From Bacteroidales bacterium (GTDB taxonomy: Bacteria > Bacteroidota > Bacteroidia > Bacteroidales > UBA932): a stretch of DNA of 64,000 nucleotides. The DNA is taken from assembly GCA_017423025.1 (NCBI GenBank), contig JAFPGC010000032.1, forward strand, positions 19,918-83,917, written 5' to 3'. Both the position numbers and the translations under genes were made by a program. Positions within the stretch are counted from its first letter, which is position 1. The number at the start of each line of letters is the position of its first letter. The notes beneath the pieces are model-generated. The model had not been told where the DNA came from and ran no database searches. It saw nothing but the letters and a program-made list of their open reading frames with translations. Of the stretch, positions 1 to 7,111 are shown in pieces.

Positions 1-136
1 TTCCGAACACTCCTATCCAGGTCCAGTCCGGAGCCAGCAGTGCCAGTACGGCACCGATGACAAGCCCCACGAAAATGCGGAGAATCAGACTGGTGGCAAC
101 CCATTTCTTGAGGAGGGAACGGAACTGGAGGGTCAT
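1..136 (-). CDS. sstT: Serine/threonine:sodium symporter SstT, N-terminal part
   Basis: The visible 45 residues begin at an ATG (complement of 134-136); the rest lies outside the window. They consist of a short basic cytoplasmic start (FRSLLKKW), a first membrane span (LILRIFVGLVIGAVLALL) and the beginning of the next segment (WTWIGVFG). This pattern matches the N-terminus of SstT-like members of the dicarboxylate/amino acid:cation symporter family, which import serine and threonine with sodium at the inner membrane. The match rests on recall of family sequences, and other DAACS members cannot be excluded from so short a piece. It lies downstream of the CoA-transferase on the same strand with a 16-nt gap, so the two may be cotranscribed. 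Confidence 0.6.
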   Translation of the reverse strand, partial: MTLQFRSLLKKWVATSLILRIFVGLVIGAVLALLAPDWTWIGVFG

Positions 137-152
137 AGGGCAGGGATTTTGA

Positions 153-1415
153 TTATCGGCCGAAACGCTCGAAGGCGGCACGCTCGAGGGCCTCGCGATG
201 AGCGGGATGGGCTATGCTGGTGAGCAGCTTGGCACGTTCCTGGAGGGATTTCCCGTACAGGTTCACGGCGCCGAATTCTGTTACCACCCACTGGATATCG
301 GCCCTGGGGGTTACCACGCCGGCCCCGGGCTTGAGTGTGGGCACTATCTTGGGCAAACCCTTGGTGGTTTGCGAAGCCATGGCGATGATGGCCTTTCCGC
401 CCTTGGAGAGCTTGGCTCCGCGCACGAAATCCAGCTGGCCGCCCGTACCGGAATAGATGCGGGTGCCTATGGAATCGGCACAGACCTGACCGGTGAGGTC
501 AATCTCGATGGCGGAGTTGATGGACACCATGCCGGGATTGCGGGCTATGTTCCAGGGGTCGTTGGTATAGGCAATCTCCTTCATGAGCACGGCGGGATTG
601 CGGTCCACAAAGTCGTAAACTTTCTGGGAGCCCAGCAGGAAGGATGCCACCACCTTGCCGGTGTCAATCACCTTGCAGGAATTGTCAATTACGCCCTTGA
701 GGATGAGTTCCAGGGCCCCGTCGGAGAACATTTCCGTATGCAGGCCCAGGTGCTTATGGTCCTTGAGGCAGGCGCAGATGGCGTTGGGCATGGCACCTAT
801 GCCCATCTGCAGGCAGGCCCCGTCGGGAACCAATTCCGCGCAATGGCGGCCGATGGCCTGGTCCGTCTCCGAGGGCTGGGAATACTCTTTGGTGATGAGG
901 GGGGTATCGGCCTTTACCAGTGCGGTGAATCGTTCGATGGGAACCAGGTCCCCGTAGGCGAAGGGCACATTGGGATTGACCACGGCGATGCGCTCGCGGG
1001 CCACCTCCAGGGCGGCGACGGAGCAGTCCACCGAGGTACCCAGGGACACCATACCGTCCACAGGCTCAGAGACTTGCACCAACGCCACATCGCAACGAAG
1101 CGCGCCGGTGCGGTACATAGCCTGCGTCTCGTACAGGTTCACGGGGAGATAATCGGCCAGGCCCTTCCCCACATTTTCCCTCACATTGGGGCCGATGAAA
1201 AAGCCCTGGTCCAGGAAAGCGCCGCCTTCGGCATAGGGTGCCGGGCCTTCCGTATGAAAATGGTGGAAATGTACGTCTTCCAGTTCCTGGCCCCTTGCGC
1301 ACAAAGCCTCTATGAGGACCTGCGGGACACTGGCAATGCTGGAAAGGTGGATGTGGTCTCCGCTGCGTACTGCGCGGACGGCTTCCTGGGCGCTGATGAA
1401 GTTTGTCGTGTTCAT
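153..1415 (-). CDS. Acetyl-CoA hydrolase/transferase family protein (acyl-CoA:acetate or 4-hydroxybutyrate CoA-transferase)
   Basis: This is a 420-residue cytosolic protein of the Ach1/Cat family, which transfers CoA between short acyl groups through a glutamyl-CoA intermediate. Family features in order are an N-terminal segment beginning with SAQEAVRAVRSGDHIHLSS, GIGAMPNA near residue 205, HTEMFSDG near 226 containing the likely catalytic Glu, and GTGGQLDFVRGA near 325. The length is normal for the family. The sequence does not reveal the acyl substrate; 4-hydroxybutyrate, acetate, propionate or succinate are all possible in an anaerobic fermenter. The ATG lies eight nt after a TATATTTG -7 box on the same strand, suggesting a nearly leaderless mRNA divergent from mazG. 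Confidence 0.85.
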   Translation of the reverse strand: MNTTNFISAQEAVRAVRSGDHIHLSSIASVPQVLIEALCARGQELEDVHFHHFHTEGPAPYAEGGAFLDQGFFIGPNVRENVGKGLADYLPVNLYETQAMYRTGALRCDVALVQVSEPVDGMVSLGTSVDCSVAALEVARERIAVVNPNVPFAYGDLVPIERFTALVKADTPLITKEYSQPSETDQAIGRHCAELVPDGACLQMGIGAMPNAICACLKDHKHLGLHTEMFSDGALELILKGVIDNSCKVIDTGKVVASFLLGSQKVYDFVDRNPAVLMKEIAYTNDPWNIARNPGMVSINSAIEIDLTGQVCADSIGTRIYSGTGGQLDFVRGAKLSKGGKAIIAMASQTTKGLPKIVPTLKPGAGVVTPRADIQWVVTEFGAVNLYGKSLQERAKLLTSIAHPAHREALERAAFERFGR

Positions 1416-1423
1416 TTCGGAGA

Positions 1424-1431
1424 CAAATATA
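1424..1431 (-). promoter_or_regulatory. -7 promoter box (TATATTTG) for the CoA-transferase
   Basis: On the minus strand this matches the Bacteroidota -7 consensus TAnnTTTG and sits eight nt before the ATG at 1415. No clear -33 TTTG was found at the usual 19-21 nt spacing. Confidence 0.5.
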
Positions 1432-1444
1432 GCATAAAATGTTG

Positions 1445-1452
1445 TATCTTTG
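1445..1452 (+). promoter_or_regulatory. -7 promoter box (TATCTTTG) for mazG
   Basis: It matches TAnnTTTG and lies 19 nt before the mazG ATG at 1472. It is back to back with the divergent box at 1424-1431, so one 30-nt region appears to drive both genes. Confidence 0.55.
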
Positions 1453-1471
1453 CGTCTCTAAATCATTTTCT

Positions 1472-2263
1472 ATGCACACCAGAGAGGAAAAAATCCAGGC
1501 TTTCGGCCGATTGCTGGACATCATGGACGCCCTGCGCGAAAAATGTCCCTGGAACGCCGCCCAGACCATGGAATCCATAAGGCCGATGTCGGAAGAAGAA
1601 GTTTACGAACTCTCCGACACCATCCTGGAAGGCGACCGCCAGGGCACGGCCAAAGAGATTGGCGACCTGCTGTACCACATGGTCTTCTACGCCCGCATCG
1701 GCCAGGAAGAAGGGGCCTTCGACATTGCCGATTCCATCAACAAGGTGTGCGACAAGATGGTGTTCCGCCACCCGCATGTGTTTGGTCCCGAGGCCGGCAA
1801 GGCCACATCGGCCAAGGAGATTGCCGATACCTGGGAACTGGTGAAAGCCAAGGAAAAGGACGGCAACAAAACCGTAATGGGCGGCATCCCCAAGGCCATG
1901 CCCGCCATCCTCAAGGCCCTTTCCATGCAGGAAAAGGCCCGGGGCTGCGGCTTTGACTGGGAGAAAAAGGAGGATGTCTGGGAGAAGGTACAGGAAGAAG
2001 TTGGCGAGGTTACGGAGGCCACGCTTTCGGCCAGCCCCGAGCAGCTCGAGATGGAGTTCGGCGACCTTCTGTTTGCCGTCATCAACGCCGCCCGTCTCTA
2101 TGGCGTGGACCCGGAGGCCGCCCTGGGCCGCTCCAGTGAAAAGTTCCGCCGCCGCTTCAACTATGTAGAGGCCGAAACCCTCCGCAGCGGCCGCCAGCTC
2201 AAGGACATGACCCTGGCCCAGATGGACCGGCTCTGGGACGAAGCAAAAGCTAAAGGGCTATAG
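1472..2263 (+). CDS. mazG: Nucleoside triphosphate pyrophosphohydrolase MazG
   Basis: This 263-residue cytosolic enzyme hydrolyses nucleoside triphosphates to monophosphates and pyrophosphate. It has the two tandem MazG domains of full-length bacterial MazG. The first starts at LREKCPWNAAQTMESI and carries the metal-binding EIGDLLYHMVFYA helix with EEVYELSDTI before it. The second has EEVGEVTEAT followed by EFGDLLFAVINAAR. The start chosen is the ATG giving MHTREEK; an in-frame upstream ATG at 1439 would overlap the promoter box and add a non-conserved leader. The gene ends convergently with cydB across a 76-nt gap. Confidence 0.93.
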   Translation: MHTREEKIQAFGRLLDIMDALREKCPWNAAQTMESIRPMSEEEVYELSDTILEGDRQGTAKEIGDLLYHMVFYARIGQEEGAFDIADSINKVCDKMVFRHPHVFGPEAGKATSAKEIADTWELVKAKEKDGNKTVMGGIPKAMPAILKALSMQEKARGCGFDWEKKEDVWEKVQEEVGEVTEATLSASPEQLEMEFGDLLFAVINAARLYGVDPEAALGRSSEKFRRRFNYVEAETLRSGRQLKDMTLAQMDRLWDEAKAKGL

Positions 2264-2339
2264 GCTCCGTGAAACGGAAGTATTTTATAATTAGCAATTT
2301 TAGTATCTACATCAGAATCAACCACTTGCATTTCACGGG
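2264..2339. other. Short intergenic region between convergent mazG and cydB
   Basis: It begins with a small hairpin (TCCGT, loop GAA, ACGGA at 2266-2278) followed by an AT-rich stretch, which might be a weak terminator for mazG. Nothing else is recognisable. Confidence 0.3.
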
Positions 2340-3479
2340 CTAATACTTGTGAGGAGTCCCTTCTATCTCTTCGGCCGTGATCTTCTTCTTGTCCATCTGG
2401 TGCCAGGCAAAGGCTATGTAGGCCACCACGAAAGGAATCAGGAGAGAAACACAGGCCATCACCTTGAGGGTGAAATAGCTGGAGCAGCTGTTGTCCAGGT
2501 ACAGGGAACTCTGGAGGTCCGTGCAGGATGGATAGTAAGCCGTACCGTTGAATCCCGCCAGGAAGAACACGCTCATGACCACCAGCACGGTACCGGGCAT
2601 GGCGAACCAGATGCCCTTACGGGACTTACTGAAAGCTCCCAGATACAGGCTATAGAGGATGAGCACTACCCCGACCAGCAGCATGCACAGTACCACCGGC
2701 ATGGCCAGCAGGTTGTGCAGATACTTGAAGGGTTCCAGGGAAACGACTCCATCTGGAGACACGGCATACCCCTGCCGGCTCAACAGGATGGCCGTCCAGG
2801 ACAGGAAAAAGAAAAGGAAAGGGCCGATAGCCACCTTGAGGCTGCGGCGCATCTGAGCATGGATTCCTTCGTCTTCTACGTTGTTAAGGACATACAGAGA
2901 ACCCAGGATGGCGGCGAGGAACATGAGCGTGCAGCCCAGCAGGACGGCATGGTACTGGCCCAGGGCTTCGAGCCCGTGCCAATTATTCCCCCACGTACTG
3001 ATAACCGGGGCCGAAGGGTCCGTAATGGCCATCTTATTGACCGTAAAGTCGGAGCCGGTGAAGAAGGTACCCACGGCCGTTCCCACCAGGAAAGGAGCCA
3101 GTAAGCCGTTGACCATGAGGGCAATGCGGAAGCCCTTTACTCCCAGCAGGTTTCCCTTCTTGTTCTGGAACTCATAGGCCACGGCCTGGAACACGAAGGT
3201 AATGAGCAGCAGGATCCATACCCAGTAGGCGCCGCCAAAGCTGGTGCTGTAAAAGAGCGGGAAGGAGGCGAAGAAGGCTCCGCCGAAGGTGACTAGCGTA
3301 GTAAAGGTGAGTTCCCACTTCCGGCCCGTAGAGTTCAGGATCATCCGTTTCTGGGTGTCGCTCAGGGCACGGTTTCCCAGATGCAGGTTGGCGCCCTGCA
3401 CAAACATGAGGGCCACCAGCAGACCACCCAGCAGGGCGATCAGGACCCACCAGTAGTTCTGTAAGAATTCGTAAGTCAT
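2340..3479 (-). CDS. cydB: Cytochrome bd ubiquinol oxidase subunit II
   Basis: This 379-residue polytopic inner-membrane protein pairs with CydA to form the bd-type terminal oxidase, which reduces oxygen to water with quinol electrons and has high oxygen affinity. The N-terminus (LQNYWWVLIALLGGLLVALMFVQGANLH) carries the typical CydB first span and the QGAN motif, and the length equals that of the classical enzyme. About eight to nine hydrophobic segments are visible. It starts three nt after the cydA stop, so cydA and cydB are translationally close. In gut Bacteroidales this oxidase serves nanaerobic respiration and oxygen scavenging. Confidence 0.95.
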   Translation of the reverse strand: MTYEFLQNYWWVLIALLGGLLVALMFVQGANLHLGNRALSDTQKRMILNSTGRKWELTFTTLVTFGGAFFASFPLFYSTSFGGAYWVWILLLITFVFQAVAYEFQNKKGNLLGVKGFRIALMVNGLLAPFLVGTAVGTFFTGSDFTVNKMAITDPSAPVISTWGNNWHGLEALGQYHAVLLGCTLMFLAAILGSLYVLNNVEDEGIHAQMRRSLKVAIGPFLFFFLSWTAILLSRQGYAVSPDGVVSLEPFKYLHNLLAMPVVLCMLLVGVVLILYSLYLGAFSKSRKGIWFAMPGTVLVVMSVFFLAGFNGTAYYPSCTDLQSSLYLDNSCSSYFTLKVMACVSLLIPFVVAYIAFAWHQMDKKKITAEEIEGTPHKY

Positions 3480-3482
3480 AGC

Positions 3483-4970
3483 CTAGCTGTTTAGGGGTTC
3501 AACATCGGGTCCTTTGCCTATGGCGCGGATCATAATGCGGATTTCGATAACGAGGAACAGGGCAAATACCGCCAGGAAGACAAAGAAGGTTGTCTTCACG
3601 GCTGCTGCACTGAGGCTGGAGATGGCTACATTCACCGGCAGCAGGCCCTGGATGGTCCAGGGCTGGCGGCCCACTTCGGCCACCACCCAGCCGCTCTGAC
3701 CGCAGATATACACCAGCGGGATGCAGATGATGGAGGCCCAGAGAAGCCAGGTCCATTGGCCCAGTTTGTCTTTCCAGAGGGCAAACAGGCAAAGCAGCAG
3801 AACCAGGGCGATAAGCATACCCAGGCCGATCATGAAGCGGAAGGCCCAGAATACGATGCCCACCGGCGGAACGACGTCCTCGGGTTTCTCCAGATGGCCG
3901 TAACCCATGTACTGTACATTAGCGTCCAGGATGGCGCGGGCTTCGGCCTTGATGGCCGGATCATCGGTACTGCGGTACACGGCCAGGGCGTCCAGAGCCT
4001 GGCGGCCCATGGCCATCTTATCGGCCACGGAAGGGATTACGTTGCCGTCGTTGTCCGTGTAGCCGTTCAGGATGTCGTTGATGCCGGGCACATAACCGTT
4101 CCAGTCGTGGGTAGCCAGCAGGGAAAGCATGTGCGGCACCTGGATGCCGGGAATGATGGTAAAGGCAGCGCCGTTGCCACCGTCCCGCAGGCCTTCGGCC
4201 GCGGCCAGCTTCATGGGCTGGAATTCAGCTGCATGGACGCCGGAAGAGTCACCGGAAAGCATCACGGCACCGGAACCCACCAGGCCTACGATGGCGCCTA
4301 TGAGCATGCTCTTCTTGGCAAACTCCCCGTGCCGTTTCTTGAGCAGGTACCAGGCACTCACGCCCACCACAAAGATGCCGCCGGTCACCCAGCCGCTGGT
4401 AACGGAGTGGCAGAACTTGCTCACAGCCACGGGATTGGAAATAACCTCCCAGAAAGCAGCCGCCGAGGCCATCTCGCTGCGGACCGTCTCAGGGTTGAAT
4501 GTGGTTCCTACGGGATTCTGCATCCAGCCGTTGGCCACCAGGATCCAGTAGGCGCTGATGGTGGCGCCAATGCCGGTGAGCCAGGTGGAAGCCAGATGGA
4601 ACTTGGGCGAGACCTTGTTCCAGCCGAAGAACATGACGGCAAAGAACGTAGCTTCCATGAAGAAGGCCAGGATGCCTTCGATGGCCAGCGGTGCGCCAAA
4701 CATGTCTCCCACAAACCAGGAGTAGTTGCTCCAGTTGGTTCCAAATTCAAATTCCAGGATAATGCCGGTGGCAATGCCCACGGCAAAGTTGATAGCAAAG
4801 ATTTTGATCCAGAACTGCGCGGCCTTTTTCCAGAACTCGTCTTTCTTGACCACGTAGAGGGTCTCCATCACCGCCATCACCAGGGCCAGGCCCAGGGTGA
4901 GCGGGACAAACAGCCAATGGTAAGCGGCTGTCATCGCGAACTGGATTCGCGACCAAACGACAACATCCAT
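3483..4970 (-). CDS. cydA: Cytochrome bd ubiquinol oxidase subunit I
   Basis: This 495-residue haem-bearing subunit holds the quinol site and haems b558, b595 and d. Visible conserved residues are His18 (AYHWLF), Glu98 and Glu106 in LAIEGILAFFMEATFF on the proton/haem b595-d path, and His188 (FCHSVTSGW), the b558 ligand. FRFMIGLGML in the C-terminal half contains the expected Met ligand region. The protein is somewhat shorter than the E. coli subunit, consistent with the short Q-loop of many Bacteroidota enzymes. It is preceded three nt upstream by the DUF4492 gene and followed by cydB. Confidence 0.96.
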   Translation of the reverse strand: MDVVVWSRIQFAMTAAYHWLFVPLTLGLALVMAVMETLYVVKKDEFWKKAAQFWIKIFAINFAVGIATGIILEFEFGTNWSNYSWFVGDMFGAPLAIEGILAFFMEATFFAVMFFGWNKVSPKFHLASTWLTGIGATISAYWILVANGWMQNPVGTTFNPETVRSEMASAAAFWEVISNPVAVSKFCHSVTSGWVTGGIFVVGVSAWYLLKKRHGEFAKKSMLIGAIVGLVGSGAVMLSGDSSGVHAAEFQPMKLAAAEGLRDGGNGAAFTIIPGIQVPHMLSLLATHDWNGYVPGINDILNGYTDNDGNVIPSVADKMAMGRQALDALAVYRSTDDPAIKAEARAILDANVQYMGYGHLEKPEDVVPPVGIVFWAFRFMIGLGMLIALVLLLCLFALWKDKLGQWTWLLWASIICIPLVYICGQSGWVVAEVGRQPWTIQGLLPVNVAISSLSAAAVKTTFFVFLAVFALFLVIEIRIMIRAIGKGPDVEPLNS

Positions 4971-4973
4971 AAG

Positions 4974-5222
4974 CTAATCGGTTAATAAGTTTAGTGTATC
5001 GGTGTGATGTGGTTGTGTCAGGACATTGCCCACCTTTTCGCTCTTCTGCTCGTCCGTGAGTCCTCTCATGGCGGGCTTGAAGAAAAAGACGCGGAGAATG
5101 CCGAAAAGGATGATGAGCTTGAGCAGGATAAGCCACACCAGAGGCTTACCCCAGGTCATGTTGCGGAAACCGTCCCGGTACAGGGACGTAAAAAAAGAAA
5201 TGATACTGCCCGGCCTGTACAT
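4974..5222 (-). CDS. DUF4492 family small membrane protein of the cytochrome bd operon
   Basis: This 82-residue protein has a short amphipathic start (MYRPGSIISFFTSLYRDGF), one membrane span (LVWLILLKLIILFGILRVFFF) and a charged tail. The family is known mainly as a small gene directly upstream of cydA in Bacteroidota, as here, with three nt between them. A role as an accessory or assembly subunit of the bd oxidase is plausible by analogy with CydX-type peptides but is inference. The ATG at 5222 was chosen over a longer frame because the longer one would run through the -7 box and the terminator stem. Confidence 0.8.
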   Translation of the reverse strand: MYRPGSIISFFTSLYRDGFRNMTWGKPLVWLILLKLIILFGILRVFFFKPAMRGLTDEQKSEKVGNVLTQPHHTDTLNLLTD

Positions 5223-5239
5223 GGTGTGGTCAGTTTCCA

Positions 5240-5270
5240 CAAATGTACAAACTCTTTCCAACAAAACCAA
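5240..5270 (-). promoter_or_regulatory. Promoter of the DUF4492-cydA-cydB operon
   Basis: The minus strand shows a -7 box TACATTTG (5240-5247) and a -33 TTG (5268-5270) separated by 20 nt, fitting the Bacteroidota sigma-ABfr promoter. The -33 box abuts the preceding gene's terminator. Confidence 0.6.
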
Positions 5271-5300
5271 CAAGGGGTGCACCTGGAAGTGCACCCCTTG
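5271..5300 (-). terminator. Intrinsic terminator after the YjgR-type ATPase
   Basis: It is a perfect 12-bp inverted repeat (5271-5282 with 5289-5300) with a 6-nt loop. On the minus strand it is followed by TTGGTTTTGTTGG, a T-rich run. It lies 19 nt after the stop of the ATPase gene and just upstream of the cyd operon promoter, insulating the two units. Confidence 0.8.
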
Positions 5301-5319
5301 ATTTATAATGGGCCGATAG

Positions 5320-6957
5320 TTACTTGATCAGGTTCCCCAGGATGGAACGGGTGAGTTCCTTGGTGAGGGTGTTGGTGGCGCTGCGGGTGGCTTTCTTGAC
5401 CACTTTCTCGCCGGTGGAAGTCTTGGAGGTGGACTTCTTGCCGGTAATCTTGCCCGTAACGGCGTCGGCGGCAGCGGCGGCAGCCACGCCGGTGACGGCG
5501 GTGAGCACGGACTTCAGTACCTTGGCACCGATGCCGTTGGACTTCTTCTTGGCAGCTTCCTTCGCGGCCTTTTCGGCCTCCTTGGCGGCTTTGGCATCGG
5601 CCTTGGCCTGGATGGCGGCCTGCTTCTCGGCCTCTGCGGCGGCTTCAATCTCTGCCTTCTGGCGCTCGGCCTCCAGGGTGGCGGCGGTAATCAGTTCATA
5701 GGCACTTTCGCGGTCGATGGAATGATCATACCGGCCGTAGAGACGGCTGCGCTTGATAAGATCGGCCCTCTGGTCTTCCGTGATGGCGCCAATCTGGCTT
5801 AGCGGGAAGAGGATCTTGGCGCGTTCCACGATGGCCGGAGTACCCTTTTCGTCCAGGAAGGAGACCAGGGCTTCGCCGGTTCCCAGTTCCAGAAGCGTGT
5901 CGTAAGTCTTGAATTCCGGGTTGGGGCGGAAGGTGTCGGCTGCCACCTTGACGGCCTTCTGGTCCTGCGGCGTATAGGCGCGAAGGGCGTGCTGCACACG
6001 GTTGCCCAGCTGGCCCAGGATGTTGGACGGGATGTCCGTAGGGCTCTGGGTAATGAAATAGATACCCACGCCCTTGGAACGGATGAGGCGGATAACCTGC
6101 TCAATCTTGTCCGTAAGGGCCTTGGAAGTACCTTCAAACAGCATGTGGGCCTCGTCGAAGAAGAACACCAGCTTGGGAAGGTCCATCTCCCCTACCTCGG
6201 GCAGGGTGGCATAGAGTTCAGACAGCAGCCAGAGCAGGAAGGTAGAATAGAGCTTGGGCTGGAGCATGAGTTTATCGGCCGCCAGCACGTTCATGATGCC
6301 TCTTCCGGCCTCGCACTGCAGGAGGTCGTAAATGTCAAAGTCCGGTTCTCCGAAGAAAAGGTCTGCACCCTGGTTCTCCAGAGCCAGCAAGGCGCGCTGA
6401 ATGGCCCCCACGGAGGCCGATGTCACATTGCCGTACTGGGTGGTATATTCGGCCGCATTCTGCCCCACGAAGTTGAGCATGGCGCGGAGATCCTTGAGGT
6501 CGATGAGGAGGAGGCCGTTGTCATCGGCAATCCTGAAGACGATATTGAGTACCCCGGTCTGGGTCTCGTTGAGGTCCATCAGGCGGCCCAGCATTTCGGG
6601 ACCCATCCGGGAGATGGTGGAACGCATGGGATGTCCCTGCTCTCCGTATACGTCAAAGAAACGCACCGGGCAGCTCTGGAACTGAGGATTCTCAATTCCG
6701 AATTCCGGCATACGCTTCTCGATAAAGCCCGAGAGTTTACCCGTCTGCGAAATACCGCTGAGGTCCCCTTTCATATCGGCCATGAAGCAGGGCACGCCGG
6801 CCTGGCTGAAAGTCTCTGCCAGCACTTGTAGGGTTACGGTTTTACCGGTACCGGTGGCGCCGGCGATGAGTCCATGGCGGCAAGCCATCTTGCCCTGAAG
6901 GGAAATGGGGCCGTTCGCAGAATGCGCAACGTACAGTCCTCTTTCTTTGTCTAGCAT
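5320..6957 (-). CDS. DUF853/YjgR-type HerA-like ATPase
   Basis: This 545-residue P-loop ATPase carries GATGTGKT (Walker A) near residue 40, a FFFDEAHMLF Walker B segment in the middle and FITQSPTDIP downstream, all typical of the YjgR/DUF853 branch of the HerA/FtsK superfamily. Its cellular substrate is not established; DNA or peptide translocation has been suggested for relatives. The C-terminal ~110 residues are an Ala/Lys/Glu-rich probable coiled coil followed by an Ala/Gly/Thr/Lys-rich tail. The ATG giving MLDKERGLYVAH was preferred because the longer frame would start with TTG. It lies downstream of cstA, separated by the palindromic element. Confidence 0.82.
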   Translation of the reverse strand: MLDKERGLYVAHSANGPISLQGKMACRHGLIAGATGTGKTVTLQVLAETFSQAGVPCFMADMKGDLSGISQTGKLSGFIEKRMPEFGIENPQFQSCPVRFFDVYGEQGHPMRSTISRMGPEMLGRLMDLNETQTGVLNIVFRIADDNGLLLIDLKDLRAMLNFVGQNAAEYTTQYGNVTSASVGAIQRALLALENQGADLFFGEPDFDIYDLLQCEAGRGIMNVLAADKLMLQPKLYSTFLLWLLSELYATLPEVGEMDLPKLVFFFDEAHMLFEGTSKALTDKIEQVIRLIRSKGVGIYFITQSPTDIPSNILGQLGNRVQHALRAYTPQDQKAVKVAADTFRPNPEFKTYDTLLELGTGEALVSFLDEKGTPAIVERAKILFPLSQIGAITEDQRADLIKRSRLYGRYDHSIDRESAYELITAATLEAERQKAEIEAAAEAEKQAAIQAKADAKAAKEAEKAAKEAAKKKSNGIGAKVLKSVLTAVTGVAAAAAADAVTGKITGKKSTSKTSTGEKVVKKATRSATNTLTKELTRSILGNLIK

Positions 6958-6985
6958 ATCTATTAATTGTGTAGTTATCAATTCG

Positions 6986-7106
6986 GATGAATAGGTACCC
7001 TCCTGAGACTACGGACCTTCGGTCCTATCCCTCCCACCGCTTCGCGGCGGGCCCCTCCCATTCACGAGCATGGGCGGCTACGGTCTCAGGAGGGTACCTA
7101 TTCATC
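6986..7106. repeat. Long palindromic element, copy 1 (structured core with unique outer arms)
   Basis: Outer arms 6986-7009 and 7083-7106 are perfectly complementary (24 bp). They enclose a 73-nt core that shares the order TACG, hairpin, an identical 35-nt block and a final CTACG with the second copy at 53029-53156. The core can fold into hairpins at 7013-7025 (5 bp), 7033-7051 (7 bp with a mismatch) and 7057-7074 (5 bp). It begins five nt after the cstA stop and ends before the ATPase start. No U-tract follows on either strand, so it does not look like an ordinary terminator. I do not recognise the family. Confidence 0.85.
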
Positions 7107-7111
7107 TATTA

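Noticed and set aside
6986-7106. Palindromic element as a simple rho-independent terminator
   Set aside because: No U-tract follows on either strand, and the long conserved multi-hairpin core is far more complex than a terminator. Ordinary terminators at 5271, 23592 and 53834 look quite different.
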